Origin: SIG607 sp045537575
GTDB lineage: Bacteria; Bacillota; Clostridia; Oscillospirales; Acutalibacteraceae
DNA length: 15,158 nucleotides
Direction of reading: 5' to 3'
NCBI GenBank assembly: GCA_045537575.1
Contig: JAZSPU010000012.1
Span: forward strand, 1-15,158
Part shown: positions 1-5,753 of the stretch, piece by piece
Numbering within the stretch: the stretch's first letter is position 1
How the letters are laid out: the number at the start of each line of letters is the position of its first letter
The notes under the pieces: generated by a model
The model's input: only the letters and a program-made list of their open reading frames with translations
Told to the model about the DNA's origin: nothing
The model's database searches: none
Translations under genes and position numbers: made by a program

Positions 1-1
1 T

Positions 2-178
2 TTTATTTCGTGTAAAACAATAATTGAAAGAATTATTAGGGAGTATAAAAGAATACAGGAGAAATTGGAGGATGGCAATTAGTTGCTTTTTAAGATTTGG
101 CAAAATCATGGTATTATGGGTTTTTCCACAAAGGAAGAACTAAGCGAAATACTCAGCGAATACATCGCTTTTAACTAA
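2..178 (+). pseudogene. 3' end of an unrecognised gene, interrupted by an in-frame TAG
   Basis: The gene enters from the left edge. Frame 2 reads 26 codons from position 2 (ending ...QEKLEDGN) to a TAG at 80-82. The same frame then stays open for 31 more codons (LLFKIWQNHGIMGFSTKEEL and on to SEYIAFN) to a TAA at 176-178. A strong intrinsic terminator starts only 13 nt after that TAA, the usual place for one relative to a gene end, so 178 is probably the original stop. Both parts look protein-like (charged amphipathic helices). I do not recognise the family. Either the gene has a recent nonsense mutation, or the protein really ends at 82 and the rest is chance. Recoding is unlikely because TAG ends the next gene (2644-2646). 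Confidence 0.45.
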
Positions 179-190
179 ATCAATATGCAT

Positions 191-231
191 AAAATCAGCA
201 GTTTGATCTTGTTGAAACTGCTGATTTTTTT
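191..231 (+). terminator. Intrinsic terminator of the left-edge gene
   Basis: A perfect 14-bp stem (191-204 pairing with 215-228, core ATCAGCAG/CTGCTGAT) with a 10-nt loop runs into a T tract ending at 231. It separates the left-edge gene from the dockerin protein gene. Confidence 0.85.
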
Positions 232-248
232 AAAATTTAAAAATTGTT

Positions 249-287
249 GTCCACTTTTTGACCTTTAATTTCGTTTATGTGTATAGA
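249..287 (+). promoter_or_regulatory. Candidate promoter of the dockerin protein gene
   Basis: Two overlapping readings are possible. One is ECF-like: GTCCAC (249-254), 17 nt, then CGTTTATG (272-279). It shares CAC-N17-CGTT and a longer TTTCGTT...G.GTATA block with the region upstream of the sigma operon at 4234-4272. The other is sigma-A-like: TTGACC (258-263), 18 nt, TATAGA (282-287). The sequence alone does not decide between them. Under the sigma-A reading the transcript would begin near 294, inside or past the ribosome binding site of the ATG at 301, which favours translation from 376. Confidence 0.4.
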
Positions 288-375
288 AGGTGGTAAAAAA
301 ATGTTAAATAAAAAAAGTATCTATCCTATAATCATTATGATTGAAATGCATAAAAAGAAAAAAGAGGTTGGAATT

Positions 376-2646
376 ATGTGCAAAAAAATATTATCCTTTA
401 TTGTTGTGCTTTGTCTTGTTTTTGCAGTAATGCCTGTGACTGTATCAGCAGCAGGGGTTTTTGAAAGTGGCTCGGGAACAGCAATTGATCCATATGTAAT
501 TGCAACAACCTCTCAACTTAACAAAATAAGAAATTACAGTGGTTCGCATTTTGTGTTGGGAAACGATATTGAGTTTACAGAAGAGGATTTTTCGGAAAAC
601 GGTGATTTTTATAACGACGGATACGGGTGGATTCCCATTGAAAACTTTTCGGGAAGCTTAGACGGAAACGGATTTACCATAGCCTATCTTTACTCCTACG
701 TTGAAAGCCAAAATATTGCCTATGCAGGACTTATTGCAGAAAACGACGGCACCGTTTCAAATTTAACTATATACGAATGCTACGTAGTGGCAGACTCAGT
801 TAAAGAAGCCTATGCAGGCTCTATTGCGGCTATCAATAACGGCACTATAACCCAATGTTATTCGCACGGTTACGTTTACGCTGTTGAGGCGCGTTATTCC
901 TACGCAGGCGGAATTTGTGCCGAAAACACCGGTACCGTTTCTATTTGTATGAATTACGCCATGGTGGACAGCGAAGGCGGAGATTTTGCCAACAACTACT
1001 TTTCGGGTGGTATTGTAGGTCTTAACACCTTCGAAGGAATTTTGACCTACTGTTATAACTATGGATACATATACGGAAAAACCGCAGGCGGTATTGCGGG
1101 ACACTCCGACGGCGCATATATATTAATCTGTCAAAACGACGGCTACATCAATAAATTAACAGAGAACTACGAATTTTTGTGTTCGGGAGGTATTGTCGGC
1201 AAAACCGATAATGAATCGGTTGTTCAGTGTTGTATTAACACTATGAATGTTTCTGCCAGTGCTTCAGCCGATAACGCAATAGCCGGCGGTATCGTGGGGC
1301 ATAACGTAAACTCCCAAATTGCCGACTGCTATAACAATGCTAACATTTTTGCTACCGCGCATTCTGCTGAAACGCAATATCTGTATTCGGGCGGTATCGT
1401 AGGAGTTAACTCATGCGACGAAACGCTTGAATTTTATAACGAAAGTATTTCCTGCGTATACAATATAGGTAAGGTAAAAACTACCATAGTAAGTAATTAC
1501 AACAAGACGCGCCGAGGCAATATAGCCGGTGATACCGACAGCCACGTAAAAAACGCTTACTATGAGAAAAATGACGCTTACGGTATAGGTTTATACAATT
1601 CTGAATTTGAAAGCGATACCATTTGTCTGGGATACGGTGATGCACAGAAGTCTGAGTCATACAAGGGCTTTGATTTTAATGAAATGTGGTGGCTGCACAC
1701 TGAAAGCTACTACAACTATCCTCAGCTGACGTTGATCAGTGAAAAACCTGCAACGTCGATAAGTATTATGGGCGACACCAACACGATATTCTACGTAGGC
1801 ACTGAGCCCGATTTTTCAGGCGGAACAATGATAGTGCGTTTTGAAAACGGAAAATCCTTGCAATTGGACGCTTCAAAGCTTATCTACATTACCGAACCCG
1901 ATATAAATAAAATAGGCGAACAAACAATATATGCCATTTATGCCGGACATACCTTCCAGTTCAGAATAACCTATATAAAAGAAAAACCAGATTCTATCGT
2001 TATAAGCACTATGCCTAGAAAGCTTAACTACGTGCAAGGTCAGGAACTTGAATTAAAGGATTTGAGCGTTAAAGCAGTTTACGACGATTTTTTGATGTGG
2101 ACAGATAGCAGAGAACTTGTCATTTCCTACGACAAAGAAGCAACCGGAGAAGTAGAGGTCACCGTTACGTATCAAGACGTTTCCACTTCATTTATGATTA
2201 ACGTTGTACCCGACGTATTATCACATATAAAGCCTATTTCTCCCTATGTAATGCTGGATAAAACAGGCAATATGTCAATCGTGAACAGAGCTTTAATTGA
2301 CCGTTGTTATGGCACTTTAGATAATTATTATACTAAAACCTATACCATTAATCCAAGTATGCTTTCGGGATACGACATAAATAAGAAAGGCAAACAAACT
2401 GCAACTATTACCTATCAGGGCAAAACCACTTCAATTGATATTTATGTTATAGATGATAAGCCGGGAGATGTTAATGGAGATTCACAAGTAAATACAGTCG
2501 ATTTAGCAACTATGAAGCTGTTTCTGGCAGGTTTTGAAAACGTTGAAATCGAACGTTATCCAAACTGCGCTGATTGTAACTGTGATTTCAGAATAGACAC
2601 CGAAGATCTTGCGGTATTAAAATTGGAACTTGCAGGAATTAAATAG
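376..2646 (+). CDS. Secreted GLUG-repeat, Ig-like, dockerin type I protein
   Basis: A protein of 756 aa with a signal peptide (residues 1 to about 27: short Lys n-region, hydrophobic FIVVLCLVFAV, then VSAAG). Residues about 35-370 contain seven or eight GLUG-type repeats (GGIVG-N-...-CYN-G-V pattern), which normally fold as a right-handed beta-helix; most carry a Cys at the same position. Residues about 459-694 look like three Ig-like (Big_3-type) domains. Residues 696-756 are a type I dockerin with two calcium loops: D-x-N-x-D-x3-N-x2-D, and D-x-N-x-D-x3-D-x2-D. Dockerins bind cohesins, so the protein is probably exported and docked on a scaffoldin or on the cell surface; no cohesin lies in the window. 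No catalytic domain is visible, so adhesion or ligand binding is likely. Start: GAGGT at 364-368, 7 nt before ATG 376, gives a canonical signal peptide. An in-frame ATG at 301 with GAAGGTGG (286-293) is a real alternative and would add 25 residues. Confidence 0.88.
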   Translation: MCKKILSFIVVLCLVFAVMPVTVSAAGVFESGSGTAIDPYVIATTSQLNKIRNYSGSHFVLGNDIEFTEEDFSENGDFYNDGYGWIPIENFSGSLDGNGFTIAYLYSYVESQNIAYAGLIAENDGTVSNLTIYECYVVADSVKEAYAGSIAAINNGTITQCYSHGYVYAVEARYSYAGGICAENTGTVSICMNYAMVDSEGGDFANNYFSGGIVGLNTFEGILTYCYNYGYIYGKTAGGIAGHSDGAYILICQNDGYINKLTENYEFLCSGGIVGKTDNESVVQCCINTMNVSASASADNAIAGGIVGHNVNSQIADCYNNANIFATAHSAETQYLYSGGIVGVNSCDETLEFYNESISCVYNIGKVKTTIVSNYNKTRRGNIAGDTDSHVKNAYYEKNDAYGIGLYNSEFESDTICLGYGDAQKSESYKGFDFNEMWWLHTESYYNYPQLTLISEKPATSISIMGDTNTIFYVGTEPDFSGGTMIVRFENGKSLQLDASKLIYITEPDINKIGEQTIYAIYAGHTFQFRITYIKEKPDSIVISTMPRKLNYVQGQELELKDLSVKAVYDDFLMWTDSRELVISYDKEATGEVEVTVTYQDVSTSFMINVVPDVLSHIKPISPYVMLDKTGNMSIVNRALIDRCYGTLDNYYTKTYTINPSMLSGYDINKKGKQTATITYQGKTTSIDIYVIDDKPGDVNGDSQVNTVDLATMKLFLAGFENVEIERYPNCADCNCDFRIDTEDLAVLKLELAGIK

Positions 2647-2657
2647 TTATTAAAAAG

Positions 2658-2699
2658 AAATCTCGCTATACTGCTTTAAAGTAGAGTATAGCGAGGTTT
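2658..2699. terminator. Bidirectional terminator between convergent genes
   Basis: An 11-bp perfect stem (2662-2672 with 2685-2695, CTCGCTATACT/AGTATAGCGAG) is extended by A/T and G-T pairs at its base, giving T-rich 3' ends on both strands. It lies between the stop of the dockerin gene (2646) and the stop of the minus-strand anti-sigma gene (2709) and can serve both. Confidence 0.8.
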
Positions 2700-2708
2700 A
2701 ATTGCTTA

Positions 2709-3674
2709 TTAAGGCCATATTTTTATAGGTTTGCCGGGCGTGATAGGATTTTGCGAGTTGTAACCGAATGAAGAATTTCTGTTATAGTGATTATAGCATA
2801 AGTTGTCTTTGTAACCTTCGTTGACACAGCCGTTAATCGAACATCTGCGTTTTGATGAAACGATATTGGTATTAGGGTTTATTGTTACGGGAGTATAATT
2901 AATGGGTTGTCGTATTATCGGTTCCGGCTCGTTTGGGTTTACCTTTATAGGCGGTTTATGCGCTGCGCAGTAGCCGTCTACTATGGCAAACATCAGGCAA
3001 CCTGAGTTTTTACACTTATGACTGCAGGTTATGAAAAGGTTGTTGCAGTTTGCCATAGGACATTTATGCTCCGTACAGGTTTCACCGTTAAAAACAGCTT
3101 CATTTGAACAGTCAGGGTATTTGCAGGCGTGAATATTACACCATATTCCTTTTTCGACTTCTGCATAACAGTTGGGATTTGCACAGGTATGCTCATTACA
3201 AAAGTCCGATTCATAGGTCTTTTGGTTAAAGCAGATTTCCTTTTTGCAGGTATGTTCTTCACAGTAGCCGTATTCGGAATCGCTTTCAAGTCGTAAGTTA
3301 CAGCAATCATCTTCATGGCAGGTATGTTTTTTACAGTATTTTGAAGCCACGTCTGTTTCAAGGTTGCAATCTTTTACGGCGCAGGAATCTATAAAGATTT
3401 TTTTGACCGACTGACGAAGGGCGTCGGCGCTAAGCAATACTCCACTGAAAGCAATTATTACGGCAACAGCGATGCATGCCACCTTTTTCATAGTGGTGTT
3501 AAAAAGATAATATGTAGGTCTTTTGCGCTTTTTGATAAGTTTTTGCATTTTTTCTTCGAATTCTTTTGAAAATTCGTGCTTTTCTGCCGTTTTAAAATCA
3601 AATTCCTTAAAATCTTTGAGCGAAATGGAGTCGAAGACTTTATAAAAGGCATCGCGCTCGTTAGGGTTAATCAT
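2709..3674 (-). CDS. Probable membrane anti-sigma factor with extracellular Cys/His module array
   Basis: A protein of 321 aa. Residues 1-64 are cytoplasmic, ending in a basic stretch (KLIKKRKRPTYYLFNTTMKK) that I recall from the N-termini of DUF4367/DUF4179-type proteins paired with sigma factors in Clostridia. One membrane segment spans about 65-83 and should leave the C-terminus outside. Residues 98-240 hold seven modules in tandem of the form C-x4-C-x(6-13)-C-x2-H, each separated by one residue; the sixth is C-x-H. A Pro-rich linker follows, then an eighth module (278-297). Three Cys plus one His per module suggests zinc or another metal; disulfides are the alternative outside the cell. 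The usual DUF4367-like sensor domain is absent. The ATG shares its A with the TAA of the sigma gene (TAATG), with AAGGGGG upstream, so the two are translationally coupled. Anti-sigma function is inferred from this coupling and the N-terminus; the ligand is unknown. Confidence 0.75.
   Translation of the reverse strand: MINPNERDAFYKVFDSISLKDFKEFDFKTAEKHEFSKEFEEKMQKLIKKRKRPTYYLFNTTMKKVACIAVAVIIAFSGVLLSADALRQSVKKIFIDSCAVKDCNLETDVASKYCKKHTCHEDDCCNLRLESDSEYGYCEEHTCKKEICFNQKTYESDFCNEHTCANPNCYAEVEKGIWCNIHACKYPDCSNEAVFNGETCTEHKCPMANCNNLFITCSHKCKNSGCLMFAIVDGYCAAHKPPIKVNPNEPEPIIRQPINYTPVTINPNTNIVSSKRRCSINGCVNEGYKDNLCYNHYNRNSSFGYNSQNPITPGKPIKIWP
2955..3383 (-). repeat. Coding tandem repeat: seven Cys/His modules
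   Basis: This encodes residues 98-240 of the anti-sigma-like protein, in units of 16-24 residues. Each begins Cx4C and ends Cx2H (HT, HT, HT, HA, HK, HK, HK), directly followed by the next Cys. At DNA level two copies 72 nt apart, 3246-3266 and 3318-3338, match at about 18 of 21 bases (GCAGGTATGTT core), which points to growth by intragenic duplication. An eighth, detached module lies at 2784-2843. Confidence 0.85.
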
Positions 3675-4183
3675 TATACTGCGCCCCCTTTAAGTAATTC
3701 TTTTGCCTTGTTTATTCTTCTGTAAACACCGCTTTTTGAAATATTTAAAATTGAAGAGATTTCTTTTTCGTTAAGCTTGTAGTAGTATTTAAGCATAAGG
3801 ACGTCTCGATATATTTCGGGAAGCGCTGAGACATTCTCTTCTATTATATAATAATCGGAAAAACCGGAAGTTGCGGTATCAATTTCCATTAGTTGCTGAT
3901 TTTTTATGCGATTGGATTTTTCTTTTCGTAACATATCCACACAAACACTTTTGGTAACTATTTTGACAAAAGAAAAGGTTTTGTGATCATCTATTTCTTC
4001 AATATTATCTAAATAACGAATTAGTTTTATAAAGGTTTCCTGCGCGGCATCCTCTGCGAGACCGTCTTTAGTCATATATTCTAAAGCGATATAATAGATA
4101 ATGCCTTTGTATTTATAGTAAAGTTCTTCGAATTTGTCCTTTTTTTCTTCGGTTTCTATCATCGTAAGACAGATATTTAGCAT
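3674..4183 (-). CDS. ECF-like sigma-70 family RNA polymerase sigma factor
   Basis: A protein of 169 aa, a normal length for a group 4 (ECF) sigma factor. The sigma-70 region 2 spans about residues 16-90 (LYYKYKGIIYYIALEYMTKD, then AEDAAQETFIKLIRYLDNI, the typical helix carrying D/E-A-x-Q-E-T-F). Region 4 spans about 118-165 (LPEIYRDVLMLKYYYKLNEK, then EISSILNISKSGVYRRINKA, a helix-turn-helix that would read the -35 element). A variable linker of about 25 residues joins them. Start at 4183: AGGAG lies 8 nt upstream; Met8 is a weaker alternative. It is first in a two-gene operon with the membrane protein at 2709-3674, which probably holds it inactive until a signal arrives outside the cell. Its targets are not known; a candidate promoter block is shared with the dockerin gene. 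Confidence 0.9.
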   Translation of the reverse strand: MLNICLTMIETEEKKDKFEELYYKYKGIIYYIALEYMTKDGLAEDAAQETFIKLIRYLDNIEEIDDHKTFSFVKIVTKSVCVDMLRKEKSNRIKNQQLMEIDTATSGFSDYYIIEENVSALPEIYRDVLMLKYYYKLNEKEISSILNISKSGVYRRINKAKELLKGGAV

Positions 4184-4233
4184 TTCGTTTTCTCCTGATT
4201 TTATTTTTTGATATAAAGGTCATTTAAGACTTA

Positions 4234-4272
4234 TATATACTCTATAACGAAATAGGTTGACGTTTTGTGTCA
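4234..4272 (-). promoter_or_regulatory. Candidate promoter of the sigma/anti-sigma operon
   Basis: On the minus strand, TGACAC (4272-4267), 17 nt, then CGTTATAG (4249-4242), an ECF-type -10. The block TTTCGTTATAGAGTATATA (4252-4234) matches the block upstream of the dockerin gene (269-287) at 14 of 19 bases. No well-spaced sigma-A promoter is seen here, which would fit autoregulation. It lies directly after the terminator of the GtrA gene. Confidence 0.4.
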
Positions 4273-4280
4273 AAAAAAAT

Positions 4281-4321
4281 TAAAAAATAAAAAAGGCAGT
4301 TCCTAATTAAAGAAAACTGCC
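4281..4321 (-). terminator. Intrinsic terminator of the GtrA-like gene
   Basis: On the minus strand, GGCAGTT (4321-4315) pairs with AACTGCC (4301-4295) around a 13-nt loop, followed by TTTTTTATTTTTT. It lies about 30 nt after the stop at 4351 and isolates this gene from the sigma operon. Confidence 0.75.
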
Positions 4322-4350
4322 GTCTTGTGCGAAACTTTGATGAAAGTAAT

Positions 4351-4785
4351 TTAATTATAATTGCGTTTTTGTTTTCTATCGCCGAAAGCGAATAGTTTAA
4401 GACAAATAAATGTGATAGGGGAGCCCAGTAGGGCGGCTATGATGTAAGCGAATATATGATGCATATCTATAATGTTAAAGCAGATGAAGGTCACAATATT
4501 CTGTATTATAAAATTGGGAACGTAAGAAAGAAGGAACTTTCCGTATCTCAAAAACGTGAGTTTTCTTTTAAAGTTAAACAAGCTGTTGAAAATATACGAT
4601 ATCGTCAGGCTTAAAATATAACCTATTGCGAAAGCTAAGTTTTCCTGAACGTATGCCCATTCCAGTAACGTTGAAAACAGTACGCAGTTAAATGTATTAA
4701 AAGAGCCTATAAGCGTATATATTAAAAATCTTTTACTGAAAATAACCGAGAAAAAGATCTTAAAAGGTTTTAAAATTCTGTCCAT
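4351..4785 (-). CDS. GtrA-like four-helix membrane protein
   Basis: A protein of 144 aa with four predicted membrane helices. The FLIYTLIGSFNTFNCVLFSTL opening helix is typical of the GtrA family; a loop with FNFKRKLTF and a final helix ending CLKLFAFGDRK follow. GtrA proteins are thought to help move lipid-linked sugars (undecaprenyl- or polyprenyl-phosphate glycosides) across the membrane for modification of wall or surface polysaccharide; no glycosyltransferase sits beside it here. Start: the longest frame opens at a TTG (4797), but GGAG at 4795-4792 lies 6 nt before the ATG at 4785, so that TTG region is the ribosome binding site. The gene is monocistronic, with its own promoter (4855-4827) and terminator. 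Confidence 0.85.
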   Translation of the reverse strand: MDRILKPFKIFFSVIFSKRFLIYTLIGSFNTFNCVLFSTLLEWAYVQENLAFAIGYILSLTISYIFNSLFNFKRKLTFLRYGKFLLSYVPNFIIQNIVTFICFNIIDMHHIFAYIIAALLGSPITFICLKLFAFGDRKQKRNYN

Positions 4786-4826
4786 AAAATGCTCCAAACT
4801 AATAAGTAGTGGATATCTCTTTAAGT

Positions 4827-4855
4827 ATTATACTCTTTTTCTTGCTAATTTTCAA
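4827..4855 (-). promoter_or_regulatory. Sigma-A promoter of the GtrA-like gene
   Basis: On the minus strand, TTGAAA (4855-4850), 17-nt spacer, TATAAT (4832-4827), about 40 nt before the ATG at 4785. Confidence 0.8.
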
Positions 4856-4912
4856 TAGAAATATTTTTGAAGCAATTTTCAAAGAGAAAATCAAAAATTA
4901 AAAAATTAACTA

Positions 4913-4941
4913 TTGACAAAATGTGGGGCATTGGATATAAT
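4913..4941 (+). promoter_or_regulatory. Sigma-A promoter of yceD-rpmF
   Basis: A full consensus promoter: TTGACA (4913-4918), 17 nt, TATAAT (4936-4941). The transcript should start near 4948. This rules out the upstream ATG at 4867 as the start of yceD and leaves a leader of about 20 nt. Confidence 0.92.
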
Positions 4942-4968
4942 ATTATGGCGACGATGGGAGGATTATGT

Positions 4969-5472
4969 GTGATTCTTGATTTAAAAAAGCTTTTTATAAC
5001 TGAGAATTATACTCTTCCTATTGACTACTCTGTTGACTTTTCCGATGTTGAGTATATGGGTGAATATCCGCTCAAAAAGCCTGTAACCATAAAAGGAAAG
5101 GTAACAAACAGAGCCGGACTGGTAACGCTTACGTTGAGTATGGTGTATGTCTTTTCTGCCCCTTGTGATCGGTGCGGGCTACCAACCGAAACTGAGTACG
5201 AGGTGACGCTTGAAAAGTCCTTGGCTCCCGAAATCGCAGGCGAAGATAATGATGAAATTATTTTGGTTGAAGATTTAAAGCTCGATTTAGACGAGCTCAT
5301 ATATACCGAAATAATCATTTCGCTTCCGATGAAACACCTGTGCCGCGTTGACTGTAAAGGAATATGCTTTATGTGCGGTAAAAATCTTAACGAGGGCGAA
5401 TGTAGCTGCGAAACAAAGCAGATTGACCCACGTTTGCAGGCTCTGGCTGATTTATTAAAAGAAGAAAATTAA
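4969..5472 (+). CDS. yceD: YceD family (DUF177) protein, 23S rRNA accumulation
   Basis: A protein of 167 aa, matching the YceD/DUF177 family, which in other bacteria is needed for normal 23S rRNA levels and lies next to rpmF. It carries a C-x2-C pair (C66, C69; APCDRCG) in the middle and a Cys-rich C-terminal part (C125, C129, C133, C136, C145, C147; CKGICFMCGKNLNEGECSC), the family's signature, probably metal-binding. An acidic stretch (GEDNDEIILVEDLKLDLDEL) lies between them. Start: GTG at 4969, 6 nt after GGGAGGA (4956-4962). The longer open frame from 4867 runs through the promoter and cannot be translated from this transcript. rpmF begins 26 nt after the stop, in the same operon. Confidence 0.92.
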   Translation: MILDLKKLFITENYTLPIDYSVDFSDVEYMGEYPLKKPVTIKGKVTNRAGLVTLTLSMVYVFSAPCDRCGLPTETEYEVTLEKSLAPEIAGEDNDEIILVEDLKLDLDELIYTEIIISLPMKHLCRVDCKGICFMCGKNLNEGECSCETKQIDPRLQALADLLKEEN

Positions 5473-5498
5473 CTTTAGCTTAAGGAGTTGTATTAAAA

Positions 5499-5681
5499 AT
5501 GGCAGTACCAAAGAGAAAAACATCTAAAGCAAGAAGAGATAAAAGACGTAATAATTTATGGAAGATTTCCGCTCCTACACTGGTTAAGTGTCCCCGTTGC
5601 GGCGAGTACAAGCGTACTCATCGCGTATGTACCGCTTGCGGTTACTACGGCGACCGTCAGGTAGTTAAGGTAGAAGAATAA
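5499..5681 (+). CDS. rpmF: 50S ribosomal protein L32 (zinc-binding form)
   Basis: A protein of 60 aa, the full usual length. It starts MAVPKRKTSKARRDKRRNN, the conserved basic N-terminal tail of bL32, and carries two CxxC knuckles (CPRCGEY at about 31 and CTACGYY at about 44), so it is the zinc-binding (C+) type. It is a structural protein of the large ribosomal subunit. AAGGAG at 5482-5487 lies 11 nt before the ATG. It is second in the operon with yceD, a conserved pairing, and is closed by the terminator at 5703-5734. The plsX gene often found after rpmF is not here. Confidence 0.97.
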   Translation: MAVPKRKTSKARRDKRRNNLWKISAPTLVKCPRCGEYKRTHRVCTACGYYGDRQVVKVEE

Positions 5682-5702
5682 TCCTAAATCTTTAGCTAGT
5701 GG

Positions 5703-5734
5703 GGCAGAGGGACAACGTCTTCTCTGCCTTTTTT
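5703..5734 (+). terminator. Intrinsic terminator after rpmF
   Basis: GGCAGAG (5703-5709) pairs with CTCTGCC (5722-5728) around a 12-nt loop, followed by six T. Only 19 nt separate it from the next start codon (5754), leaving no room for a promoter after it. Confidence 0.85.
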
Positions 5735-5753
5735 CATTAAGGGAGGTGTTCGG

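Noticed and set aside
2..178. TAG read as an amino acid (recoded genetic code or pyrrolysine)
   Set aside because: The dockerin gene ends with TAG, and no other gene here contains an internal TAG, so a local nonsense mutation is simpler.
277..375. Longer start for the dockerin protein at ATG 277 or 301
   Set aside because: ATG 277 has no ribosome binding site. ATG 301 has a good one but would put 25 charged or hydrophobic residues ahead of a canonical signal peptide; ATG 376 has its own GAGGT. Position 301 remains possible.
796..1104. Minus-strand open frame inside the GLUG repeats
   Set aside because: Antisense of a repeat-coding region; the open frame follows from the repeat composition.
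2955..3383. CRISPR-like or satellite DNA array
   Set aside because: The periodicity is in protein modules with variable spacing and is weak at DNA level; the region is coding.
4867..4968. N-terminal extension of YceD from ATG 4867
   Set aside because: A consensus sigma-A promoter (4913-4941) lies inside it, and GTG 4969 has an ideal ribosome binding site and matches the family's N-terminus.
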